Counted from the first letter of the stretch, positions 1 to 9,168 are shown. The stretch: 64,000 bases of DNA from CAG-390 sp964579135 (GCA_964579135.1 CAZOFD010000001.1:1-64000); one strand, 5' to 3'. The notes: generated by a model not told the origin, from the letters alone. Made by a program: numbers and translations.

Positions 1-310
1 TACTCAGATGACCTACGGCTTCTCTCGTGACGACGCAGGCAAGTTCCTCGACGCATACTACGATGCAAAGATCTTCGAAAACGATCCTTTTGCAAAACTC
101 GACCAGGTCGGCGTAGGCAAACTGATGAAGATGGCTTGCAACGACGGTCGCGCAAACAACGCACACCTGCACGTCGGTATCTGCGGTGAGCACGGCGGCG
201 ACCCCACGTCCGTTGAGTTCTGCCACGCTCTCGGTCTTGATTACGTCTCCTGCTCTCCTTTCCGTGTTCCGATCGCTCGCCTCGCGGCAGCTCAGGCAGC
301 ACTGAAGTAA
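1..310 (+). CDS. ppdK: Pyruvate phosphate dikinase, C-terminal fragment
   Basis: The last ~102 residues of PPDK, cut by the window edge; the frame is open from the first base. PPDK interconverts pyruvate, ATP and phosphate with phosphoenolpyruvate, AMP and PPi. The fragment is the end of the PEP/pyruvate-binding TIM barrel. It carries the conserved run ICGEHGGDP and the motif YVSCSPFRVP, whose cysteine is the catalytic proton donor of the family, and it ends with the usual RLAAAQAALK tail. A strong terminator follows 66 bases after the stop, so it is the last gene of its unit. Confidence 0.97.
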   Translation, partial: TQMTYGFSRDDAGKFLDAYYDAKIFENDPFAKLDQVGVGKLMKMACNDGRANNAHLHVGICGEHGGDPTSVEFCHALGLDYVSCSPFRVPIARLAAAQAALK

Positions 311-375
311 TAGCGGTTTGAGTACGGATTTTGATTCGGGGCAAACCCAAATATCAAAATCACATTAGAAAAATC

Positions 376-408
376 GACCTTGCGGATCTGATCCGCAAGG
401 TCTTTTTT
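376..408 (+). terminator. Intrinsic terminator of ppdK
   Basis: A perfect inverted repeat (376-388 with 390-402, arms GACCTTGCGGATC and complement) is followed by six T residues. Confidence 0.9.
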
Positions 409-467
409 GTGCGAAGTTTTCAGGCATACGGTTTTCGGCTGTAAAACCCGAGGGGACGTTCTGCAAC

Positions 468-519
468 GAAAAAGCCGTGCCGAAGCGCAATCAAAATCGC
501 GTTTCGGCACGGCTTTTTT
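468..519. terminator. Bidirectional terminator between ppdK and the opp operon
   Basis: GCCGTGCCGAA (474-484) pairs with 503-513, and the stem can extend inward. The hairpin is flanked by an A-run on the left and a T-run on the right, so it can end transcripts from both directions, including the minus-strand opp operon. Confidence 0.85.
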
Positions 520-562
520 CATATTCGCTTTTAGTTTGCCTTTGCTTTGTTCCCCTAAAACG

Positions 563-757
563 TCAGCTGAACAGCAGCATCGCCAGCGCGCTGATAGCCA
601 AAAGCACCAACAAACAAGGCAACACTATTACCAAAAAAGCAGCGACGAGCATAGCGAACTTGTCGGAAGCACCGACCTTGTTTTCCTCCATTGCCTCGGC
701 AAAACGCTTTTCGTCTTCTTCGGTAGCCTTGCGAAGTTTTTTCTTAAAAAACAGCAT
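563..757 (-). CDS. Small single-span membrane protein at the end of the opp operon
   Basis: 64 residues, family not recognised. The N-terminal half is charged and helical (KKKLRKATEEDEKRF) and the C-terminal half is one hydrophobic segment ending at the last residue, so the protein should be an N-in tail-anchored type. The ATG at 757 was chosen because AAAGGAG lies 8 bases upstream; an in-frame start further upstream has no such site. It lies 85 bases after oppF on the same strand and ends before the bidirectional terminator, which suggests co-transcription with the transporter. No function can be given. Confidence 0.6.
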   Translation of the reverse strand: MLFFKKKLRKATEEDEKRFAEAMEENKVGASDKFAMLVAAFLVIVLPCLLVLLAISALAMLLFS

Positions 758-842
758 TGTGTGCTCCTTTGCGATAATTTGACGTTTAAGTGGAGTAATT
801 CGGCTGCAAAGCACGAATCACGGTGCGGCGGGCAAACGAAAC

Positions 843-2432
843 TTACGAAATCACGCGTCTCTTTCGCTGTGGGCAACTTTTTACGTCAAACAGATAGTTG
901 CCGTTATCGTCGAGCTTTTTGTCAAGGAAGTGACAAGCGACAAAATGCCCGGGCTCGACCTCGGTAAGCGGCGGCGGTACGCGCTTGCACTTGTCGCAAG
1001 CCATATAACAGCGCGTGTGGAACTTACATCCGGACGGCGGCTTTATCGGGCTCGGAATGTTACCCTCGAGAATAATTCTCTCCTTGGAAAGGCTGTCGGG
1101 GTCCGTTGTCGGTATCGAGCTGAGAAGAGCGATCGTATACGGATGACGAGGATCGGAGAACAGCGTATCTGTCTCGGCTACCTCGACCATATTGCCGAGA
1201 TACATTACGCCGATACGGTTGGAGATATATCTTACGACCGAAAGGTTATGAGATATAAAGAGATACGTAAGTTTTTCTCTCTCCTTCAGATCCTGCAACA
1301 GGTTGATTATCTGAGACTGTATCGAAACGTCAAGTGCGGAAACGCATTCGTCGCAAACCACAAACTTGGGGTTGACAGCCAAAGCGCGCGCGATACAAAT
1401 ACGTTGGCGTTGACCGCCCGAAAATTGGTGCGGATAGCGATTGTACATATAATCCTGCAGACCGCAAGCGCGCATAACGGAGAATACGTGCTCTTTCATC
1501 TTGGGAGAGCCGGGCTTGTAAAAATTGTGAGTTATAAGCCCCTCTTCGATGATCTGCCCGACGGTCATTCTCGGGTTGAGCGAGGAATACGGATCTTGGA
1601 AGATGATCTGGAGATCTTTGCGCAGGTGGCGCATTTCCTCTTTGGTCAATCGAGCCAGATCGATACCATTATCAAGCATCTCCTCGTAACGGCAGAATTC
1701 TCCGTCGTTTGCGAATTCGCTCTTTAAAGCCGATATTTTCTCGTCCGTAACACGGATAAGCTCGTCGAACTTTTCGCACTCGGCAACGAGTTTTTCGCGT
1801 TTTGCGGCAAGTGCGGCAAGCTCCTTAGCCTTGCTTCGCTCGCCCTTCGTCTTGCCTGCAAGCGCATCGGTTCTCATATCGATATCCGTTACGTCGGATT
1901 CGAGTTTTGCTCGCTTTACGGCATATCCGTAACGCTCGAGCAAAAGCTCGGAGCCGCGCTTGGTTTCCTTTACGACAAAACCGCCGAGAACGCTTGCAAC
2001 GTTCTTAAGCGCCGTTTTTGCCTCGGCAACAGCCAAATTCTTCTCCTGAACTTGGAAAAACGTCGCTTCGTCGCCGAGTTCGTCGCATTTTGCACTCAAA
2101 GCAGCCGCTTTTTGTTCCGCAGCACGATATTTTTCGATATAAGCATTCGCCTTGCGAAGCGTATCGAAAACGTATTTCGGTGCCAATTGGTCAAGCGTTC
2201 TGCCGTAATACATGGTGCTGCCCGCAGTCTGTTCGTAAATCTGCAAAAGCACTCTGCCGAGAGTGGATTTGCCACACCCCGACTCGCCGACAAGACCGAA
2301 AGTCTCGCCCTCGAATATATCTATGGATATATCCTCGTTTGCACGCACGTAAAGTTGCTCTTTTTGGAAAAGGCTCGCTTTGGGCAGGGGAAAATACTTT
2401 TTAAGATTCGTTATTGACAACAATTTTTCCAT
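843..2432 (-). CDS. oppF: Oligopeptide ABC transporter ATPase OppF with a large helical insertion
   Basis: 529 residues, against ~310-330 for a normal OppF/DppF. Visible ATPase motifs are Walker A GESGCGKST (49-57), Q-loop IIFQDPYSSLNP (276-287), signature SGGQR (338-342), Walker B with D-loop VVCDECVSALD (358-368; Cys where Pro is usual) and the switch His in FISHN. The C-terminal OppF/DppF extension has a cysteine cluster (CKFHTRCYMACDKC). Between Walker A and the Q-loop lie ~180 extra residues (about 82-265), rich in Ala, Lys, Glu and Leu, likely a helical hairpin or coiled coil. The gene overlaps the end of oppD by 32 bases. It should power peptide import together with OppD on the cytoplasmic face. 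Confidence 0.93.
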   Translation of the reverse strand: MEKLLSITNLKKYFPLPKASLFQKEQLYVRANEDISIDIFEGETFGLVGESGCGKSTLGRVLLQIYEQTAGSTMYYGRTLDQLAPKYVFDTLRKANAYIEKYRAAEQKAAALSAKCDELGDEATFFQVQEKNLAVAEAKTALKNVASVLGGFVVKETKRGSELLLERYGYAVKRAKLESDVTDIDMRTDALAGKTKGERSKAKELAALAAKREKLVAECEKFDELIRVTDEKISALKSEFANDGEFCRYEEMLDNGIDLARLTKEEMRHLRKDLQIIFQDPYSSLNPRMTVGQIIEEGLITHNFYKPGSPKMKEHVFSVMRACGLQDYMYNRYPHQFSGGQRQRICIARALAVNPKFVVCDECVSALDVSIQSQIINLLQDLKEREKLTYLFISHNLSVVRYISNRIGVMYLGNMVEVAETDTLFSDPRHPYTIALLSSIPTTDPDSLSKERIILEGNIPSPIKPPSGCKFHTRCYMACDKCKRVPPPLTEVEPGHFVACHFLDKKLDDNGNYLFDVKSCPQRKRRVIS

Positions 2433-3420
2433 GCTCCTCGCTCCTCCTTTCCGCTTTTTCGGGATAGAAACATCTTATATATTGGTCGTCGGAAACTTTA
2501 ACGAGATCCGGCTCCTCGCGCATACACTTTTCGGTGCAATACTTGCATCTCGGTGCAAACTTACAACCGACGGGCAGATCGAGAGGATGCGGCACGACGC
2601 CGGGGATCGGGTCGAGCTTTTTGCGGTCGTCGTTAAGGCGGGGGATCGAGAACATAAGCCCCTCGGTATACGGGTGGCTTTTTTCGCAATCCGTAAATAT
2701 CAGTTTGGCGGGCGCCTGCTCAACGACCTGACCGCAGTACATAACGACAACGTCGTCAGCCATTTCGTTTATAACGCCGAGATCGTGCGTTATAAACATA
2801 ATAGCCGTGCCGTTCTCTCTTTGCAGTTCGTTCATAAGCTTCAGAATCTGCGCTTGGATCGTAACGTCAAGCGCGGTCGTCGGCTCGTCCGCGATAAGAA
2901 TATCCGGTTTGCAGGCAAGTGCCATAGCGATCATCACGCGCTGACGCATTCCGCCCGAAAGTTGGTGCGGATACTGCTTTGCGACAGCCTCGGGATTCGG
3001 TATCTGCACCGCGCGCAGCATCTCTATGCATTTTTTCGCAGCCTCTTTTTTGCTCATACCTTGGTGGATGATAAAAGGCTCCGAAAGTTGCTTTTTGACC
3101 GTAAATACGGGGTTGAGGCTTGTCATCGGCTCTTGGAAGATAACGGAGATACGATTGCCCCTGATATGATAAAGTTCTTGCGTCGGCAGGTTGACAAGGT
3201 CTTGTCCGTCAAAATTTATCTCGCCGCTTTTTATATATCCGTTTGCGTCAAGCAGACGAAGGATACTCATTGCGGAAACGCTTTTTCCCGATCCGGATTC
3301 ACCGACGATGCCGAGCGTTCTTCCGCGCTCGATCGAGTACGAAACGTCGTTTACGGCTTTTACCGTACCGTTTCGCGTTTTAAAAAACGTATGCAGATGT
3401 TTTACTTCAAGCAACGGCAT
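2401..3420 (-). CDS. oppD: Oligopeptide ABC transporter ATPase OppD
   Basis: 339 residues, normal family length. Walker A GESGSGKS, Q-loop VIFQEPMTSLNP, signature LSGGMRQR, Walker B LIADEPTTALD and switch-His FITHDLG are all present. The C-terminal oligopeptide domain has the cysteine cluster CKFAPRCKYCTEKC, which in this family can hold an Fe-S cluster. Unlike OppF it has no insertion. The start ATG overlaps the last base of oppC, and the end overlaps oppF, so the three are translationally coupled. Confidence 0.96.
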   Translation of the reverse strand: MPLLEVKHLHTFFKTRNGTVKAVNDVSYSIERGRTLGIVGESGSGKSVSAMSILRLLDANGYIKSGEINFDGQDLVNLPTQELYHIRGNRISVIFQEPMTSLNPVFTVKKQLSEPFIIHQGMSKKEAAKKCIEMLRAVQIPNPEAVAKQYPHQLSGGMRQRVMIAMALACKPDILIADEPTTALDVTIQAQILKLMNELQRENGTAIMFITHDLGVINEMADDVVVMYCGQVVEQAPAKLIFTDCEKSHPYTEGLMFSIPRLNDDRKKLDPIPGVVPHPLDLPVGCKFAPRCKYCTEKCMREEPDLVKVSDDQYIRCFYPEKAERRSEEHGKIVVNNES

Positions 3421-5336
3421 TATTTTTCCACCTCCGATTTGGGGTCGAGGATATCACGGAGCGTATCTCCGATAATATTGATGCATATGACGGTGATGGC
3501 AAGGAAGAGCGCCGGGAACACCCATCTCCACCAGTAGTTTTGAATTACGATGGAGTTCCTGCATCCGTCAAGCATATTGCCCCACGTGGGTCGCGGCAAC
3601 TTAACTCCGAATCCGAGGTAAGAAAGCGTCGATTCGGTAAGCATACAGGTCGCGAAATCCAGAGTCAACGACACGATTATAACGGAAATAACGTTGGGCA
3701 AAATGTGCTTAAAGGCTATCCTGCCCTCCTTTATTCCCATCGATTGCGCTGCAACGACGAATTCCTTTTCTCTCTCGGAGAGGATCTGACCGCGAACGAG
3801 CTTCGCAAGACCCGTCCACGACAGCAAGCCGAGGATTATCATAATTATAAATATACGCATATCCTCGCTGAGGCTGCTGCCCTGAAGCACCGCCGACAGC
3901 ACGAGCGCGAACGGCAGGAAAGGAATCGCCGAGAATATCTCGGTAACGCGCATAAGAAGCATATCGACCCAGCCGCCGAAATAACCGGAAAGGCAGCCTA
4001 CTATGATACCGATTATCGAGGAGACGATAACGGCAACGGCGCCTATCATCATAGTCATCTTACCGCCGTTCAAAACGCGATTGAACACGTCTCTGCCGAG
4101 GTTGTCCGTGCCGAAAACGTAGCCCTTAAGACCCCATTTTCCGACGAGCTCGCCGTTTTTATAAGCGTAGTTTTGGAAGCCCGAGGCAATAACGGTGTCT
4201 ACCGCGCCCTCCTCGGTAAGTGCTGCGGGCACGTCGGTCTGACCGAGTGCGTCGCCGCCCCACGAGTATACTCTGCCCTTATCGGTGGTAAGGCTGAAGT
4301 GGCGGGAGCCTGCGCTTATCGCCGTTATGGTCTCGCCGTCGGCAACCGCGGGTGCGGAGGTAATAACGCCGAGGGATACTATCTCGCCGTCCTCGAGCAA
4401 CAAAGCGAGCGAGTCGCAGGTTGCCGCAATATCGACGACGCGACGCGAGCCGATATATTCCTCGGTCGGCTGACCGTTGTAATACTTATATTGCCCGTTG
4501 CTGCCAACGATAAACTTGCCGTTTTCGTCTATACCGAAAAGGTCGGTGCTCGTAAAGCATATCTTTTTAAGCACGAGCCCGTCGGTCCTTATCGCGCGGT
4601 ATATCGAATCGAGGTTAAGGCAGTTCGCCATAGCGTTGCCCCAAGCGTAGAGAGTGCCGTCTTTCATAAGGATGGCTGTCATCTGCGAGCCGCAAACAAG
4701 TTGGCTGACCTGCGAGACGTCGATCTTGCCGTTTATAAGCTCCGTAGGCTGAGGATATTCGCCGAGGATACGCGCGTCAAGCCCGTACTGGGCGTTTTCG
4801 TATTCGCCCCAAGCGTACACCTTTCCGTCGTCGCCGATGGCAACGCAGTGGTCGGTGCCGGCAGCAGCCATAACGATATTTGCTTTTTGCACTTCCTCGG
4901 GGACGTTTTTAACGTCTTTTTTCTCAATATCCGAGATAGTGTAATAATATCCCCAAACGTGTACGTTTCCGTCGGAGGAAAGTCCGAGGGTAAACGACCC
5001 CTTGGAGGAGATCGAAACCGGGGAAGTTTTCAGTTCTTTAGGTATGCTCATAAGGCTCATAGTGGGAGCAACGTTCGCGTGGAGCGACTCGGTATAGCTC
5101 AGATCTATCGGGTTGAGCAACGGGCCGATCGTTACGAACAGGAGCATTATGACGAAAACTATCAAAGCTCCGACGGCAAGCGGCTTTCTGAAAAAGCGCT
5201 TGACAGCCAATTTGGATGGGCTGTCGAATCTTTCGTTCGCCACCGTCGTCTCGGCGTGCCTGTCGCCGAGAAACATACGCTTTAACGCAGTGGCGAAGCT
5301 CGACGTGCGCTTTGCTTTTTTATTTTCTTTTTTCAT
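3420..5336 (-). CDS. oppC: Oligopeptide ABC transporter permease OppC with an RCC1-like propeller insert
   Basis: 638 residues, about twice a normal OppC (~300). An N-terminal cytoplasmic tail and TM1 (~52-74) are followed by ~310 extra residues. The usual permease then resumes at FGTDNLGRDVFNRVL (~408-422), with the remaining membrane segments and the EAA loop (EFVVAAQSMGIKEGR). The insert holds seven RCC1-type repeats at roughly 107, 153, 209, 254, 299, 336 and 380, each with an (A/C)AG-like strand and a DGxVYxWG-like turn (for example DDGKVYAWG, KDGTLYAWG, DKGRVYSWG). Seven repeats is the number needed for a closed RCC1 beta-propeller. Its place after TM1 puts it outside the membrane, where the binding protein docks. 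ATG 5336 was preferred over an upstream GTG (5348) because GTGAGGTG lies just before it. Confidence 0.93.
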   Translation of the reverse strand: MKKENKKAKRTSSFATALKRMFLGDRHAETTVANERFDSPSKLAVKRFFRKPLAVGALIVFVIMLLFVTIGPLLNPIDLSYTESLHANVAPTMSLMSIPKELKTSPVSISSKGSFTLGLSSDGNVHVWGYYYTISDIEKKDVKNVPEEVQKANIVMAAAGTDHCVAIGDDGKVYAWGEYENAQYGLDARILGEYPQPTELINGKIDVSQVSQLVCGSQMTAILMKDGTLYAWGNAMANCLNLDSIYRAIRTDGLVLKKICFTSTDLFGIDENGKFIVGSNGQYKYYNGQPTEEYIGSRRVVDIAATCDSLALLLEDGEIVSLGVITSAPAVADGETITAISAGSRHFSLTTDKGRVYSWGGDALGQTDVPAALTEEGAVDTVIASGFQNYAYKNGELVGKWGLKGYVFGTDNLGRDVFNRVLNGGKMTMMIGAVAVIVSSIIGIIVGCLSGYFGGWVDMLLMRVTEIFSAIPFLPFALVLSAVLQGSSLSEDMRIFIIMIILGLLSWTGLAKLVRGQILSEREKEFVVAAQSMGIKEGRIAFKHILPNVISVIIVSLTLDFATCMLTESTLSYLGFGVKLPRPTWGNMLDGCRNSIVIQNYWWRWVFPALFLAITVICINIIGDTLRDILDPKSEVEK

Positions 5337-5350
5337 TGCGCACCTCACTT

Positions 5351-6406
5351 TTACTTATTAACGCGAACGCGCGGGTCCGCGATACCGTATGCGATGTCGA
5401 TAACGAGGTTGCCGAGGAGTCCTATAACGACGTAGAACATCTGTATAAGCAATACAACCTCGAAATCCTTGGTGTTAAGCGACGTTATATAGATCTTACC
5501 CATTCCGTTGAGTCCGAATATGTTCTCTATCATAATAGAACCCGAGAATATACCGAGGAACCAACCGATAACGAGAGTTATTATCGGGATAAGGGCGTTA
5601 CGCCAAGCGTGGCTGTATACGACGATCTTCTCGCGCAGACCTTTGGCGCGAGCGGTGCGTATGCAGTCCATATTGAGCGCCTCGGTCATAGCGGCGCGCA
5701 CGTAGCGGGTCATACCGCCGAGCGAAGACACGGTCATAACGATTATGGGCAGCGCCATATAATGGAGCTCGTCCAAGAACTTTTTAATACCCGTGTAGTC
5801 GGAGCCGGGCGTTTTCATTCCCGATACGGGGAAGATGTTGAGGTCGGCGCCCGTAAGCTTTAAGATGCCTTGGCGCAAAACTATCGAAAACAGCCATATA
5901 AAGACTATCGCCACAATAAACACCGGCAAACTGTATCCGATGATCGTGGCTGTCTGTATAGCCGTGTCGCGCTTGGAGCCGCGCTTTCTCGCGCAAAAGA
6001 TACCGAGCGGTATCGTTATACCGAGCGCTATTATCGTCGATATGATATTTATAAACACGGTATTGCGCATCGGCTCTTTTATAAGCTCGATAGCGCTTTG
6101 GTCATTTTCGTAGCTGTAGCCGAAATTCCCTTGCAGGATACCGTTGTAGTGCCCGTTTATCGGAACTACGCCGAGCCACCCGAGATAGCGAACGAACACG
6201 TTTTGATCGAGCCCCAATTCCACTCGCAGCTCTTCGATCTTTCGCTCGAACCCCTCGGGGTCCTGCTTATACGCGCTTTTATAGTTTTCAGCCTCGGCTC
6301 TGGCACGGTCAAACGGGATCATTGCATACACGAGATACATCAGTATAGACAAGATAAGAAAGACAACTACAAGATATCCCAACCGTTTCAGTATATACTT
6401 TCCCAT
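5351..6406 (-). CDS. oppB: Oligopeptide ABC transporter permease OppB
   Basis: 351 residues with the typical N-terminal signature (YILKRLGYLVVVFLILS), a long first external loop, and the binding-protein-dependent permease core with an EAA-type loop (CIRTARAKGLREKIVVYSHA). It is preceded by a 200-base gap after oppA and followed by oppC 14 bases later. It pairs with the unusual OppC to form the channel. No insertion is seen here, so the oddity of this transporter is confined to OppC, OppF and part of OppA. Confidence 0.95.
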   Translation of the reverse strand: MGKYILKRLGYLVVVFLILSILMYLVYAMIPFDRARAEAENYKSAYKQDPEGFERKIEELRVELGLDQNVFVRYLGWLGVVPINGHYNGILQGNFGYSYENDQSAIELIKEPMRNTVFINIISTIIALGITIPLGIFCARKRGSKRDTAIQTATIIGYSLPVFIVAIVFIWLFSIVLRQGILKLTGADLNIFPVSGMKTPGSDYTGIKKFLDELHYMALPIIVMTVSSLGGMTRYVRAAMTEALNMDCIRTARAKGLREKIVVYSHAWRNALIPIITLVIGWFLGIFSGSIMIENIFGLNGMGKIYITSLNTKDFEVVLLIQMFYVVIGLLGNLVIDIAYGIADPRVRVNK

Positions 6407-6563
6407 AGAAAACTCGCTTTCTTTGTTTTTACAAGGGCGTTCGCAGCCCGTTTTTTCTTGTACCCTCTGAGATCGGGCACCATTTACGCGACAAGCGCCG
6501 GCGACCGCCGTGCGATACGCTCGCCCGTCGCGATATGCCCGCTTTCAGAAGATACAAGCGAAA

Positions 6564-6585
6564 GGGGCAACCTTACGGCTGCCCC
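6564..6585 (-). terminator. Attenuating hairpin between oppA and oppB
   Basis: GGGGCAGCC, a GTAA loop and GGTTGCCCC on the minus strand, followed by TTTCGCTTGT, a poor T-run. Such a weak terminator would let most transcripts end after oppA, giving excess binding protein, while some read on into oppBCDF. Confidence 0.6.
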
Positions 6586-6623
6586 ATAACGAGTTAGTTT
6601 TCGTTTATGCGAAAAACCGTTAA

Positions 6624-8858
6624 TTACTCGGCGTTTTTAATGGTGCAATAGAGGATAGCATCCGAAGCTTGGAAGAACGGATTCGTCTTAAAGCCCTCGA
6701 TCTTGGTGTTGTAAAGGTCGAAGTAATAGTTGGAGTAAAGCGGAATGTCGGGCAAGAGCGCATTCCATCTTTCGACGTATGCCTTCCACCATTCGTTATA
6801 CTCAGCTTCGGTCGTTGCGTCGTATACCATTGCCATAGAGATATAGTCCATACCGAGCTTGCCGCCGGATGCCGTAACAGCCTCGGCGTAGGTCATCTTG
6901 GTGTGGTTGCCCTCTGCGTCGTAGTAGGGGAACGCAACGTCGTACTCGTCGTACAGCTTATTTGCGGAATAATCGAAGTAAGACTCGTCAAGCGACCAGT
7001 TGAACGAGTAATCGTAAACTGCGGTGTTCCATCCGGTTGCAAGGTTAAACATACCGTAGGTGGGGGTTCCGCTGTAACCGTAAGAGGGCTCGCGGTAGAT
7101 CTCGCCGAGGAGCTTGTTAAAGTCGCCGACGGATGCGCGAACTACCATACCGATAGCATTAACGTTGTCGGTGTTTACAAGGCGAGCGTTGAGCATCTCG
7201 GTAATATCGTTAGGCGTGGTGCCGAACCAGTTAATAACGAGAGGCATATAGTAATCGTCGCCGATCTTAACGGTCTTGTAAACGACGCCGTCGGTGTTCT
7301 CGACGGATGCGTAGGTCTTGTTTACGCCGCCGCAAGCCTCAGCCTCCTCTGCGGTCAGCTTCTTGTATCTGACTGCGTCAACGCCGGTCTGTCCGGCAAC
7401 GTAAGCTTCACCCTTGGAGTTGTATACCCAGCCGTCGTCCTCGAGGACTTTCTTTGCGTTTTCAACGGAGAAAGAGTAGTCTATAAGGTTGATGCTGTCC
7501 TTAACCGCTTTCCACATAGTGAAGTCGGGAGAGTAAGGCCCGTAGATAACGGTACCGTAACCGCCGGTAAAGGAGTTTGCGAACTCGGAAGTGTTAAGAA
7601 CGTACGCAACAGCCTTACGTACGGAAGCGAACATTGTGGGGGAGAAGTCGCATTCGAACTCGACTTTGCCGTAGCCCGCTCTCTGGTAGTGAACTTCGGC
7701 ATACTTGCCGTTGCTTGCGTCGATAGCCGCAAGAGCCGCGTTGGTGTCGGAACCACCGGTAATACCGGAGATGATGTCTACGCCGCCCGCTTTGAACTCG
7801 TCAAGCTGAGTTTCGGAAACGACTTTCTTATAAACGACTGTCTTGATGGAAGGCTTTTGACCCTCGTAGTTGCCCTGATAGTAGGTGTTGATCTCGAGAG
7901 TTGCTTCTTTGGTGCCATTGTTCCATTCTTTGATGACGTAAGCGCCGGAGAAAGGGTACTTGGTAGTATCGTATCTCGCGTCGGAAACGTGATCCTTTTT
8001 AGCGTAGATACCGTCGCTGTTCTTGTCGTACCAGTTGCCGGTGATGTAGCAACCGTTGCCGTCGTCTTTAATATCGGCACCCTCGCCGAGGATCAGACCC
8101 AAAGAGTAGGGAGATACGGCGCCGTAGGTGAACGCGTAGTAGTAAGGATAGTATCCCGCAGCTGCGTCGACGGTCATAGAGAACTTGTAGTCTCCGAGCA
8201 GGCGAACGCCGGTGAATACCTTGGAAGGCTCGACGTAAGCATTTTCCCACTTGGTGCTCCAAGCGGCTTCGTCAAAGATCTTGCCGGCGTCCTCGGCACT
8301 CTTTTTGGCTGCTGCGAGAGCTTCTGCCTTAGCTGCTGCCTTAACGGCTGCGTAGTCCTTTTCGCCGTCGTATGCGCTAAATGCATCGTATCCTACGAAA
8401 GTCTGACCGGTTTTAGCGGGGTGTGAAGCACTCTTAACGACAGGGGACGAGTACGCAAGGATATACGCAACGTAGTTTACGGCTTTGACGTCGCTGCCGT
8501 CGCTGAACTTAAGCCCCTCGTTGAGTTCGATGGTAATAACGTAGTTACCGTCGGCGTCCTCAGCTTCGGTGTGACTCTTGACCGCGGTCTTGTTCCACGA
8601 ATAAGAGCCGCCCATATCTTTTTCCATAGTCGAATAACCGACCGTAAGGCGGTTGATAGCTTGGTCGGAAGAGCCTGCGCTGGAGCCGCCCCACCCCGGG
8701 AAACGGAAGTCGCCCGAAAGCTCGGTGATGTCACCGATTACGACCTTATTCGCGTTCTTTGTTATGTCTTCGTCGTCTTTGTTGCAAGACGTGAGACCGG
8801 CAACACAAGCCACGACCATAACGAGCGACAATGCAAGAGCAATAATCTTCTTGGTCAT
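6624..8858 (-). CDS. oppA: Peptide-binding lipoprotein OppA (SBP family 5)
   Basis: 744 residues, longer than the usual 520-600. It has a signal peptide with lipobox LTSC (Cys25) for attachment to the outer face of the membrane. Family features include the early GDITELSGDFRFPGWGG region, EGLKFSDGSDVKAVNYV and the C-terminal WNALLPDIPLYSNYYFDLYN. A segment around residues 165-210 is rich in Ala and Lys (AAKAEALAAAKKSAEDAGK) and looks like an inserted helix. ATG 8858 has AAGGAG 10 bases upstream. First gene of the operon; it delivers peptides to OppBC. Confidence 0.94.
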   Translation of the reverse strand: MTKKIIALALSLVMVVACVAGLTSCNKDDEDITKNANKVVIGDITELSGDFRFPGWGGSSAGSSDQAINRLTVGYSTMEKDMGGSYSWNKTAVKSHTEAEDADGNYVITIELNEGLKFSDGSDVKAVNYVAYILAYSSPVVKSASHPAKTGQTFVGYDAFSAYDGEKDYAAVKAAAKAEALAAAKKSAEDAGKIFDEAAWSTKWENAYVEPSKVFTGVRLLGDYKFSMTVDAAAGYYPYYYAFTYGAVSPYSLGLILGEGADIKDDGNGCYITGNWYDKNSDGIYAKKDHVSDARYDTTKYPFSGAYVIKEWNNGTKEATLEINTYYQGNYEGQKPSIKTVVYKKVVSETQLDEFKAGGVDIISGITGGSDTNAALAAIDASNGKYAEVHYQRAGYGKVEFECDFSPTMFASVRKAVAYVLNTSEFANSFTGGYGTVIYGPYSPDFTMWKAVKDSINLIDYSFSVENAKKVLEDDGWVYNSKGEAYVAGQTGVDAVRYKKLTAEEAEACGGVNKTYASVENTDGVVYKTVKIGDDYYMPLVINWFGTTPNDITEMLNARLVNTDNVNAIGMVVRASVGDFNKLLGEIYREPSYGYSGTPTYGMFNLATGWNTAVYDYSFNWSLDESYFDYSANKLYDEYDVAFPYYDAEGNHTKMTYAEAVTASGGKLGMDYISMAMVYDATTEAEYNEWWKAYVERWNALLPDIPLYSNYYFDLYNTKIEGFKTNPFFQASDAILYCTIKNAE

Positions 8859-8990
8859 TTCAAATTCTCCTTTTAATATATCGATATGCGGGAAATCGCC
8901 GCGGTCGCGCCGCCCGTCGCCCCTGTCGCGACCGGCTCGCACTCGCTTACGCAACGACCGATGCGAAATCCTGCATATTGCGTTTTGTTA

Positions 8991-9019
8991 AGTTTATCAC
9001 GCCCCGACAAATTTGTCAA
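8991..9019 (-). promoter_or_regulatory. Promoter of the opp operon
   Basis: TTGACA (9019-9014), 17 bases, TAAACT (8996-8991) on the minus strand. The ~125-base leader to oppA contains a GC-rich hairpin (CGGTCGCG 8903-8910 with CGCGACCG 8924-8931), which may affect messenger stability. Confidence 0.6.
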
Positions 9020-9168
9020 GCGGTTTTGTGATTTTTTCGCATATACGATGTATAAAATGTGAAAATAAAGCGACGCGGGTTGCATTTTCGTTCACTTTCG
9101 GCGGCAAAACGTGTATAAAAACGATACGTTTCGCACCGCTTGACTTTTTTTGCGCGCCGAGCATAGCG

